Under the pieces are notes generated by a model. That model saw only the letters and a program-made list of their open reading frames with translations, was not told the origin of the DNA and did no database searches. Below, piece by piece: positions 20,560-26,746 of a DNA stretch of 26,746 nucleotides. The stretch is taken from positions 3,466 through 30,211 of the forward strand of contig DAGU01000026.1 in NCBI GenBank assembly GCA_002498285.1. Direction: 5' to 3'. This stretch comes from Methanomassiliicoccus sp. UBA386. Lineage in GTDB: Archaea; Thermoplasmatota; Thermoplasmata; Methanomassiliicoccales; Methanomassiliicoccaceae. A program made the position numbers and the translations under genes. Position 1 is the first letter of the stretch; every line of letters starts with the position of its first letter.

Positions 20560-21294
20560 TCATCGAGCTGTTCCTTTCTCCAGGACGTACAGATGGCAGA
20601 TGCCCATGGTCAGGGGGATCGAGCGCAGCACCCTGAAGCCATGCACCCTGTACAATGCCTCGAGCGCCTGCGGCTCCGGCAGGTTCTGTATGGAATCGCT
20701 CAGGTACCGGTACGCTTCCTTCTTGCCCGAGCGCCATCCGCCGATGGTCGGCAGCACGCGGGTGAGGTAGAACAGATAGATCGGCCGGAACAAACGGTTC
20801 TGCGGGACCGACAGTTCCAGAATGGCCAGCCGGCCCCCGTTCCTGAGGACCCGCCGGGTCTCGTCAAGAAAGGCGCCGATGTTGGGCATGTTGCGAATGC
20901 CGAAGGCGACCATGGCGCGGTCCGCCCGGCCGTCGATGAGGGGCATCATGAGGGCATCGCCCTGCACCACCTGAAAGTGGTCCCCGAACGCCCTCTCCCA
21001 CTTGTCCATCGCCTCTGACATCATGCCGCGGGACAGGTCCAGACCGATCACCGTGCAGCCGGAGGCTTGGCGGGCGGCGATGGCCAGGTCCCCTGTGCCA
21101 GTGGCGATGTCCAGCACCGTGTCGTCCTTCCCCAGCTCCAGTTCCTCCAGCGTACGCCTCCTCCAGCCCACGTCGACCGACATTGAGAGCATGTGATTCA
21201 GCTGATCATAGGTCGGCGAGATGTCGTCGAACATCCGGCCGATGCGCCGCTGGTCCTTGTCCAGCTCCTTCGCTCTATCGCCCGACGCCATCAT
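20560..21294 (-). CDS. ubiE: UbiE/MenG-like SAM-dependent C-methyltransferase
   Basis: A 244-residue class I methyltransferase that in known members methylates the ring of a prenylated quinone precursor. SAM motif I VLDIATGTGDLAIAA, motif DLSRGMMSEA and the UbiE signature blocks FDDISPTYDQLNHMLS at the N-terminus, FGIRNMP and LELSVPQNRLFRPIYLFYLTRVLP-like stretch are all present. The start at 21294 overlaps the stop of the UbiA gene (ATGA at 21291-21294); a much longer in-frame reading to 21546 lies within the UbiA gene and is rejected. Coupled to the prenyltransferase, so together they look like the two last steps of quinone- or phenazine-type carrier synthesis. Confidence 0.9.
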   Translation of the reverse strand: MMASGDRAKELDKDQRRIGRMFDDISPTYDQLNHMLSMSVDVGWRRRTLEELELGKDDTVLDIATGTGDLAIAARQASGCTVIGLDLSRGMMSEAMDKWERAFGDHFQVVQGDALMMPLIDGRADRAMVAFGIRNMPNIGAFLDETRRVLRNGGRLAILELSVPQNRLFRPIYLFYLTRVLPTIGGWRSGKKEAYRYLSDSIQNLPEPQALEALYRVHGFRVLRSIPLTMGICHLYVLEKGTAR

Positions 21295-22193
21295 ATCGCC
21301 AGCAGGATGGTTACCAACAGCCCCATGGCCACGAAGGCCTGGGTGCCGAGGATCAGTTGCACATTGGCCTTCTGCCCCTGCTGGAAGGAGGCTATCTCCC
21401 TCGGATCGGTGAACGACATACTGGCGGCCTTGAACGCTATGGGGAGCGTCAGCAGGCCGAGCAATGCCAGCGCGGGCAGCATTCGAAGGAGGACCAAGAG
21501 GAGCAGGATGCCGTACACCGAGAAGGTGAGCACCGCGTACAGCCACGCCGCCTTCTGGGTGCCGAGCGCTATGACCAGGTTCTTCCGTCCCCCCTTGATG
21601 TCCGCCTCAAGGTCAGGGAATTCGTTAAGCAGAAGCAGGTTGAACGTCAGAATGCCGGCCATCAGCGACAGTGCGATGCACGTGGGCGTGGGGACCGGAT
21701 TATGGACCATATAGGCCCCCAGCACCGGGAGGACGCCAAGGCCCAGTCCGGCCGCTATCTCGCCAAGCATGTTGCGCGCGAATATCTGGGTGTAGAACAG
21801 CGCGAACACCATTCCCAAGAGGACCAGGGGAACGAGCGCCAGGCTGGTGCGGGCCACCACCACGGCGGCGATGACGGCGGCGATGACGAACGAGGCGATG
21901 GCCATGTTGAGCACCTGGCGCGGCGTCAAGAGTCCGGCCTGCAGGGTGCCCGTGCCGCCATTGAACATCGTCCTCCTGGTGTTGCTGGCGTCGATGCCGG
22001 AGAGATGGTCGTAATACTCGTTCAGGGTGTTGACGGTGATGTGCAGCAGCACCAGCACGGCGGTGAACAGCACGAAGTTCAGGGCGTCGAAGAACCCATC
22101 GTAAAGGGCCAGGGCGCTTCCGACTATGGCCAGTATGACAGGTAGCAGCAGGAACGGGACCCTTATCTCTACCAACCACACCTTGAGCGACAT
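21291..22193 (-). CDS. UbiA-superfamily prenyltransferase, MenA-like
   Basis: A 300-residue, eight- to nine-helix membrane enzyme that attaches a polyprenyl chain to an aromatic acceptor. Both diphosphate/Mg sites are present: NEYYDHLSGID (N-x3-D-x3-D) and LNEFPDLEADIKGGRKNL (D-x3-D with the GRKNL tail). The latter and GGTGTLQAG between them are closest to MenA (1,4-dihydroxy-2-naphthoate prenyltransferase) rather than to the heme O or chlorophyll branches. ATG 22193 lies 25 nt after a TATA box (22215-22222); a ggtga also sits just before it. First gene of a ubiA-ubiE-DUF1232 operon. Confidence 0.92.
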   Translation of the reverse strand: MSLKVWLVEIRVPFLLLPVILAIVGSALALYDGFFDALNFVLFTAVLVLLHITVNTLNEYYDHLSGIDASNTRRTMFNGGTGTLQAGLLTPRQVLNMAIASFVIAAVIAAVVVARTSLALVPLVLLGMVFALFYTQIFARNMLGEIAAGLGLGVLPVLGAYMVHNPVPTPTCIALSLMAGILTFNLLLLNEFPDLEADIKGGRKNLVIALGTQKAAWLYAVLTFSVYGILLLLVLLRMLPALALLGLLTLPIAFKAASMSFTDPREIASFQQGQKANVQLILGTQAFVAMGLLVTILLAI

Positions 22194-22214
22194 GTCACCG
22201 AGGAACGCTGAACA

Positions 22215-22222
22215 GATATATA
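22215..22222 (-). promoter_or_regulatory. TATA box of the prenyltransferase operon
   Basis: tatatatc on the minus strand, centred about 25 nt upstream of ATG 22193. It abuts a taccgatt half-site (22221-22228) that recurs in inverted form at 22253-22260. Confidence 0.6.
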
Positions 22223-22255
22223 CCGATTCAGCATGCCTGCCCTCCTCCTTCCAAT

Positions 22256-22299
22256 CGGTAGGCGCCTAATGATATGGTAGTCATTATAGACACCTACCG
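22256..22299. promoter_or_regulatory. Imperfect inverted repeat in the divergent prenyltransferase/trkA promoter region; candidate operator
   Basis: The left arm 22256-22272 begins cggtagg and ends taatga. The right arm 22281-22299 begins tcatta and ends cctaccg. The outer seven bases match perfectly; the inner part matches with two substitutions and a two-base gap, around an 8-nt centre. It lies between the two TATA boxes (minus strand 22215-22222; plus strand about 22309-22316). A dimeric regulator binding here could control trkA, the prenyltransferase operon, or both. Alternatively it is an RNA hairpin, though it falls outside both predicted transcripts. Confidence 0.5.
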
Positions 22300-22308
22300 T
22301 TTACGGTA

Positions 22309-22316
22309 TCTTTAAT
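22309..22316 (+). promoter_or_regulatory. TATA box of trkA-trkH
   Basis: tctttaat is centred about 21-22 nt before the ATG at 22334, suggesting an mRNA that starts very near the start codon. A weak atagg precedes the ATG. Confidence 0.45.
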
Positions 22317-22333
22317 CGTTCAGGGTCGATAGG

Positions 22334-23683
22334 ATGAACATCGTCATCATAGGCGCAGGAAGGATCGGTTACAACACCGCCCGGATCCTGGCCGGCAAGC
22401 ATTCCGTGATGGTCGTGGAGAAGGACGAGAAGCGGTTCGAGCACGTGGTGAACACGTTGGACGTCGGCGCCCTCCATGCCAACGGTGCGAGCCCGAACAC
22501 CCTAAAAGGCATCTTGCGGAGTGATGTGGACCTGTTCATGGCCGTGACGGAGAGGGACGAGACCAACATCTTCGCCTGCATGCTGGCCAAGAAGATGAGG
22601 CCGGAGCTGCTCACCCTGGCCAGGATGAGGGACCTCGACTATACCGAAGGGGACCTCGTGTCCAGCTTCCTGAACGTGGACCAGGTCATCTCGCCGGAGT
22701 ACCTGGTGGCACGGAAGATGATGCATATCGCCATGCTGGAGAACGTCATCGACTACAATGCCATCCCCTTCCGCGAGCTGGAGATCGCCAAGTTCCGCAT
22801 GAGCCACAACCTCCAGGGCATTGCGTCGATACCTCTGAAGCACCTTCCCCTCCCGGGCGAGTGCAAGATCCTGTTCCTTCATCGGAACGGCAAGACACTG
22901 GAGCCCAGGGACGACGAGGTCCTTCTGACGGGCGATGAGATCGTGGTGATCGCCAAGGGGAACGGCATCGCGGAGTTCAACAGCTTCCTCGGAACGACCA
23001 AGTCGTCGAGGGACATCCTGATCATTGGCGGAGGAGTTATGGGGAAGTACCTCGTCACCATGCTGGAGGGGCGCGAGAACGTCTCCATACGGCTGATAGA
23101 GGAGGACGAGGACCGCTGCCGGGAGCTGACCCAGAGGTTCAGCCGTACGCTGGTCATAAACGATAACGGGGCCGACCCCCTAGTCCTTCGAAACGAGAAC
23201 GTGGGCATGACCGATGTCATGGTGTGCGCCACCGGCAACGAGGAAAGCGATCTGTTGGCCGGACTGGTCGGGAAGCATCTGGGGGTCTCGAAGACCATCA
23301 CCTCGTTCTCCAATCCCGACTACAAGGACATCTTCCAGATGGTCGGGATCGATTCGGCCATCAGCTTCTACGAGGTGGTGGCCAACGCCATAGTCAAGCA
23401 GACCGTTCCCGACCACGGCGTCCTGATCCTGATGGAGGGCTTCCAGAAGGAGCTGATAAGCGTGAACGTGGGCCACCATAGCCGCGTCCGGGACGAGCTC
23501 ATAAGGGATATCGACATGCCTCCAAAGTCGGTCATCGCCATGGTGCTGACCGAGGACGGGGCGATAATCCCGGAGCCGAACGTCCGCATCCTGGAGGGGG
23601 ACACCGTGCTGCTGTACGCCGATCGCTCCGACACCGGCGTCCTGGAGAGGCTGTTCAACACCCGCATACCAATGAGCCCGTGA
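22334..23683 (+). CDS. trkA: TrkA potassium-uptake regulatory subunit (two RCK units)
   Basis: The cytoplasmic nucleotide-binding subunit that gates TrkH (449 aa). It has two tandem RCK halves. The first TrkA-N begins MNIVIIGAGRIGYNTARILA (GxGxxG at 7-12) and is followed by a TrkA-C domain (about 135-215). The second Rossmann unit starts ILIIGGGVMGKYLVTML and is followed by a second TrkA-C (about 365-445). Acidic residues ending strand 2 (VVEKDEKR, LIEEDEDR) suit NAD(H) binding. Regulation in known Trk systems is by NADH/NAD and ATP/ADP. It precedes trkH by 4 nt and shares its transcript. Confidence 0.96.
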   Translation: MNIVIIGAGRIGYNTARILAGKHSVMVVEKDEKRFEHVVNTLDVGALHANGASPNTLKGILRSDVDLFMAVTERDETNIFACMLAKKMRPELLTLARMRDLDYTEGDLVSSFLNVDQVISPEYLVARKMMHIAMLENVIDYNAIPFRELEIAKFRMSHNLQGIASIPLKHLPLPGECKILFLHRNGKTLEPRDDEVLLTGDEIVVIAKGNGIAEFNSFLGTTKSSRDILIIGGGVMGKYLVTMLEGRENVSIRLIEEDEDRCRELTQRFSRTLVINDNGADPLVLRNENVGMTDVMVCATGNEESDLLAGLVGKHLGVSKTITSFSNPDYKDIFQMVGIDSAISFYEVVANAIVKQTVPDHGVLILMEGFQKELISVNVGHHSRVRDELIRDIDMPPKSVIAMVLTEDGAIIPEPNVRILEGDTVLLYADRSDTGVLERLFNTRIPMSP

Positions 23684-23687
23684 GCGC

Positions 23688-25271
23688 ATGTCCATGAAGA
23701 GCGAGCACAGGTTCCGTCCGGCGAGGGCCGTCAAGCGCATGTTCCACAGCCTGGGCCTCAACCACTATTACTTCCAGGAGAGGATGGCCCGCCGCGGGAA
23801 CACCGTGGCCTATATGTTCGGCATCCTGTTCCTATTCCTCTCCTTGTCCATGCTGGCCCCCCTGGGGGTGGCCTACTTCTACGGCGACGATCTGCGGCCG
23901 TGGATCTATCCGATCCTTCTGACCGCCGCATTGGGGGTCCCTCTGCTGCTGCGCTTCCAGCCGGCCGCGGTGACCAGGTCCACCGAGGCGCTGTTCGTGG
24001 TCACCAACGCCTGGCTGATGGTCATGGTGTTCGGGGCGATACCGTACATGATGTATGGCATGGGGGCGGTGGACGCCATGTTCGAGACCATGAGCGGCTT
24101 CACCACCACCGGCGCGACCATCATGCTGAACATAGAATCATGGCCCCATAGCCTGCTGTTCTGGAGGAGTATGACGCAGTGGCTGGGAGGCGCCGGTATC
24201 ATCCTGGTGTTCATCACCATCTTCCCCATGCTGGGGGTGGCCGGCCGCAGCCTGGCCCGCAAGGAGTTCGCCGGCATGGACGTGCAGCACTTCACCCGGC
24301 GCATCCAGGAGGAGTCGGTGAAGTTCCACTACATCTTCATCGGCCTGTCGGTGGTGCAGCTGCTCCTGCTGCTGCTGACCGGCATCGGCCTGTACGATTC
24401 GTTGACCGTCATGTTCTCCACCATGTCAACCGGCGGCTTCTCTCCGCACACCGATAGCATCGCCTACTTCAACAACGCCGCGGTGGAGTGGATCGTCATC
24501 ATCTTCATGTTCCTGGCCGGCGTCAACTTCTACCTGCACTTCCAGGCGCTCAGGGCCCGGGACCGGAGAGCCTACTGGCGCAACGCGGAGTTCCGCACCT
24601 ACACCATCATCCTGTTCCTGGCCAGCCTGGCGGGGGTGTTCCTGCTGTGGGGGAACCCGTATACCGACGTGTTCGAGGTCGTCACCGACTCCACTTTCCA
24701 TATGATCAGCTTGATGACCTCCACCGGGTTCGCCACCACCGACTTCTCGCTGTGGGGCGGAACGGTCACGTTCGTCCTCTTCGTGCTCATCGCGATCGGG
24801 GGCAGCTCCGGCTCCACCGCCGGTGGCCTGAAGGTGGCCCGCATCATCCTGCTGAGGAAGTTCATCTCCACCGCCATCTACAAGACGGTGCATCCCAGGG
24901 CCATGTTCAGCATCAAGCTGGACGGACGCACGCTAACGGAGAGCGCGTTCACCTCGGTGATGGCCGTCGTGCTGTGCTACATCGCCACCACGGTGATGGC
25001 CTCCGCCCTCCTGATCTTCATGGGCATCGAGCCCTCCATGGCCATTACCGCGGCCATCTCCTCGGTCTCCAACGCCGGCCCCGCGCTGGGCGATCTGGGG
25101 CCGCTCGGCACGTACGGCGGCATGCCCGACCTGGCCAAGGTCGTCCTGATATTCGCCATGTGGGCCGGCCGTCTGGAGTTCCTGACGGTGTTCGCCCTGC
25201 TGACGCCGGTGTTCTGGCGGGAGCTGCTGCGCTACCGCAGGGGGGAGAAGCGGCTCCCCCGTCAGAAGTAA
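23688..25271 (+). CDS. trkH: TrkH/KtrB-family potassium transporter
   Basis: The membrane channel subunit for K+ uptake (527 aa), a superfamily-of-K-transporters protein with four M1-P-M2 repeats. The filter glycine occurs in each P-loop: SGFTTTGATI, MSTGGFSPHT, TSTGFATTDF and SNAGPALGDLG. The charged start MSMKSEHRFRPARAVKR is followed by hydrophobic segments. An internal ATG at 23694 is an alternative start. Encoded directly after trkA; its last 10 nt overlap the 3' end of the convergent aminomutase gene. Confidence 0.96.
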   Translation: MSMKSEHRFRPARAVKRMFHSLGLNHYYFQERMARRGNTVAYMFGILFLFLSLSMLAPLGVAYFYGDDLRPWIYPILLTAALGVPLLLRFQPAAVTRSTEALFVVTNAWLMVMVFGAIPYMMYGMGAVDAMFETMSGFTTTGATIMLNIESWPHSLLFWRSMTQWLGGAGIILVFITIFPMLGVAGRSLARKEFAGMDVQHFTRRIQEESVKFHYIFIGLSVVQLLLLLLTGIGLYDSLTVMFSTMSTGGFSPHTDSIAYFNNAAVEWIVIIFMFLAGVNFYLHFQALRARDRRAYWRNAEFRTYTIILFLASLAGVFLLWGNPYTDVFEVVTDSTFHMISLMTSTGFATTDFSLWGGTVTFVLFVLIAIGGSSGSTAGGLKVARIILLRKFISTAIYKTVHPRAMFSIKLDGRTLTESAFTSVMAVVLCYIATTVMASALLIFMGIEPSMAITAAISSVSNAGPALGDLGPLGTYGGMPDLAKVVLIFAMWAGRLEFLTVFALLTPVFWRELLRYRRGEKRLPRQK

Positions 25272-26746
25272 TACCAGATGCTGCGGTACTCGTCCACGTC
25301 CTCACCGCGGTCATGCAGCCTCTCTAGATAGTGCAGGATGGGCACGTCCGTGTAAACGTACGTCGGCGCGGTGGTGATGTTCTTCTCCCAGGGGTAGAAC
25401 TCGTAGATCCTCTCCCCCCTGGAAGAGATCATGATGAGGTCGTGGTTCTGCCACGCCCTCAGGTGGTTCTTTCCCAGGGCAGGGATGTTGAAGACCGGTT
25501 CATCGGTGCGCGAGAGGCCTGGAAGCAGACGGGCCTCCTCCTTGCGCTCCTGCATGATGCGGGCGATGGGGACGCGGTACCAGCTGGTCTCCTCCTTCCC
25601 CTTGGTGTTGAACGTGTAGTAGGGGTCCACGCCGATCTGCTTCAGCAGCATGCGGATGGCCGCCGTTTCGAACCTCCTGCTGTTCTCCATCGTGAACACC
25701 TGCTGGTTGTACACCGCCAGTCCCTTCATGCGGAGGTTCTGCACGGCCTCCACCGCCTCCGGCGTGATCTCGTAGGAGTGCTCGAAGTGCGTGACCAGGC
25801 ACAGGTCCTGTCCGGGCGGGCGATGGAACCGGCCGATCGTGTCCACCAGGCCGTCGGTGAAGCGCATGGGCAGCACGACCGGGAGCCGCGTGCCGATGCG
25901 TATGCGGCTGACGTGCTTGATGTCAGATATGCTCTGTAGCAGGTCTATCAGGATAGCGTCGTCCATCAGGGCGGGGTCGCCTCCGGTGATCAGCACCTCC
26001 GACACCTTGGGATGCTCGCGGAACCACTGCAGGGCCTGCTCAATGCTCTCCTTGGAGGCCAGGGCCTGCTCGGCCCCCGTTACGTTTCCGATCTCCCAGT
26101 TCCTCTGGCAGTACACGCATATCTGGGCGCAGGTATTGTACGGCTTGAGGATGGCGATCATTGGGTATCGTCGCGTCACCAGGTCGATCGGGGAGGTCTG
26201 CCCCTCCTTCATGAAGTCGAGGTCCCCGGGGCCGTGCACCCTGGGGCTGAGGACCGCGTTGACGTAGCTCAGCGGAGGGATCACCTGGGCCCTCACCGCG
26301 TGGTCCCACCGGCGCGAGGCGTCGCGGTCGAAGAGCGAGAGGTAGTAGGGAGTGATGCCGAACGGCAGACGGTTCTTCACGGCCAGATCGATGGCGGTAA
26401 GTTCGTCCTCGGTCAGGTCGACTATCTCCGATATGGACGAGGACTCGGCGAACACGTTGCGCCGATGCCAATGGTAGTCGTTCCAGTCGTCCATGCTGCC
26501 CCCCAGCAGGTCCAGGATGCGCCGTCGGGAGTCCTCCCTCCTCTTAACGACCTCCGGCTCCAGTCCGGAGAGGTACGACCTCATTCGGCTCTCGCAGCGT
26601 TCGGCCATCTTGTCCAGGAAGTCAGAGCGGATGCGCGCGCCCTCTCTGCCGTCGTGCCCCATGAAGTCCGGCGCGCTGTCGATCGGAATATCGGCCTTGC
26701 CGAGGGAGCCGCGGGAGAGCATGTAGATCTCCAGGAAGAGGCCTTT
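25262..26746 (-). CDS. KamA-family radical SAM/PLP aminomutase, glutamate 2,3-aminomutase-like (N-terminus may lie beyond edge)
   Basis: A radical SAM, PLP-dependent amino-acid 2,3-aminomutase. In the 486 residues counted from ATG 26722, the cluster motif is CAQICVYC (Cys198, 202, 205), GGDP follows in LITGGDPALMD, and the PLP lysine is probably Lys418 in NIPALGKN (the counterpart of PGGGGK). The two Asp residues that hold the lysine side chain in lysine 2,3-aminomutase (293 and 330 of the clostridial enzyme) are replaced: PYYTFNTKGKEE puts Lys374 at the first and FNIPALGK puts Asn412 at the second. Those are the replacements that I recall for glutamate 2,3-aminomutase. The product would be beta-glutamate, an osmolyte of methanogens. 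The frame is open to the right edge, so the start is uncertain. Confidence 0.88.
   Translation of the reverse strand, partial: KGLFLEIYMLSRGSLGKADIPIDSAPDFMGHDGREGARIRSDFLDKMAERCESRMRSYLSGLEPEVVKRREDSRRRILDLLGGSMDDWNDYHWHRRNVFAESSSISEIVDLTEDELTAIDLAVKNRLPFGITPYYLSLFDRDASRRWDHAVRAQVIPPLSYVNAVLSPRVHGPGDLDFMKEGQTSPIDLVTRRYPMIAILKPYNTCAQICVYCQRNWEIGNVTGAEQALASKESIEQALQWFREHPKVSEVLITGGDPALMDDAILIDLLQSISDIKHVSRIRIGTRLPVVLPMRFTDGLVDTIGRFHRPPGQDLCLVTHFEHSYEITPEAVEAVQNLRMKGLAVYNQQVFTMENSRRFETAAIRMLLKQIGVDPYYTFNTKGKEETSWYRVPIARIMQERKEEARLLPGLSRTDEPVFNIPALGKNHLRAWQNHDLIMISSRGERIYEFYPWEKNITTAPTYVYTDVPILHYLERLHDRGEDVDEYRSIWYYF

Noticed and set aside
21295..21546. 84-residue N-terminal extension of the UbiE-like protein
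   Set aside because: It lies entirely inside the prenyltransferase gene and has no similarity to the family; the ATGA overlap marks the start at 21294.
21183..22145. Plus-strand reading of 320 residues opposite the prenyltransferase
   Set aside because: Gln/His/Arg-rich antisense of a membrane protein with both catalytic motifs on the other strand.
24488..25327. Plus-strand reading of 279 residues in another frame of trkH
   Set aside because: His/Arg/Gly-rich shadow; trkH frame shows all four selectivity-filter loops.
1..26746. CRISPR arrays, insertion sequences, prophage or conjugation genes
   Set aside because: No regularly spaced repeats, transposase, integrase or terminal inverted repeats were seen; nearly all DNA is occupied by ordinary chromosomal genes.

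Overview
The window reads as a chromosome segment of a GC-rich euryarchaeon, most likely of the Thermoplasmata/Methanomassiliicoccales type. The archaeal evidence is direct: two tRNA genes carry short introns at position 37/38 with canonical 3-4-3 bulge-helix-bulge geometry, and many genes have a TATA box 24-28 nt upstream of the start codon (leaderless or near-leaderless mRNAs). Archaea-specific families are also present, including aTrm56, archaeal-type Elp3, archaeal wHTH regulators and a TrkA with two RCK units. The genus is inferred and not proven. No rRNA, CRISPR array, insertion sequence or prophage was seen.

Layout. 1-1265 (minus): a tightly overlapping operon of a wHTH regulator, a 93-aa unknown protein and elp3 (cut by the left edge). 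1496-4227 (plus): a SsuABC/TauABC-type importer whose substrate-binding protein has its two halves in reversed order. 4224-6144 (minus): thioredoxin, thioredoxin reductase and an XRE-type regulator. 6367-7156 (plus): a PRC-barrel protein and a gamma-carbonic-anhydrase-like protein. 7160-8741 (minus): a wHTH regulator, aTrm56 and an HD-domain hydrolase. 8861-9079 (plus): a small leaderless gene. 9155-11890 (minus): an ABC-2-type transporter followed by a dolichol-kinase-like membrane protein. 11980-14322 (plus): three tandem paralogous membrane proteins and a double-GNAT protein. 14344-15190: a ten-cysteine mini-protein, a wHTH protein and tRNA-Asn. 15221-17822 (minus): a PH-like membrane protein, MsrA, a DUF2284 metal-binding protein and an aldo/keto reductase. 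Then come tRNA-Met(CAT) and a DEAD-box helicase. 20184-22193 (minus): UbiA/MenA prenyltransferase, UbiE-like methyltransferase and a DUF1232 protein. 22334-25271 (plus): TrkA-TrkH potassium uptake. 25262-26746 (minus): a KamA-family radical SAM aminomutase running off the right edge.

Functional themes are thiol redox (TrxA, TrxB, MsrA), tRNA modification (Elp3, aTrm56), a quinone-like lipid tail pathway (UbiA plus UbiE) and probable osmoadaptation. For the last, Trk potassium uptake lies tail to tail with an aminomutase whose substrate-site residues look like glutamate 2,3-aminomutase rather than lysine 2,3-aminomutase.

The most striking signal is the circularly permuted ABC substrate-binding protein at 1496-2593. 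Its signal anchor is followed by the C-terminal half of an SsuA/NMT1-type domain and then by the N-terminal half. The break falls in the hinge and little of the fold appears to be lost.
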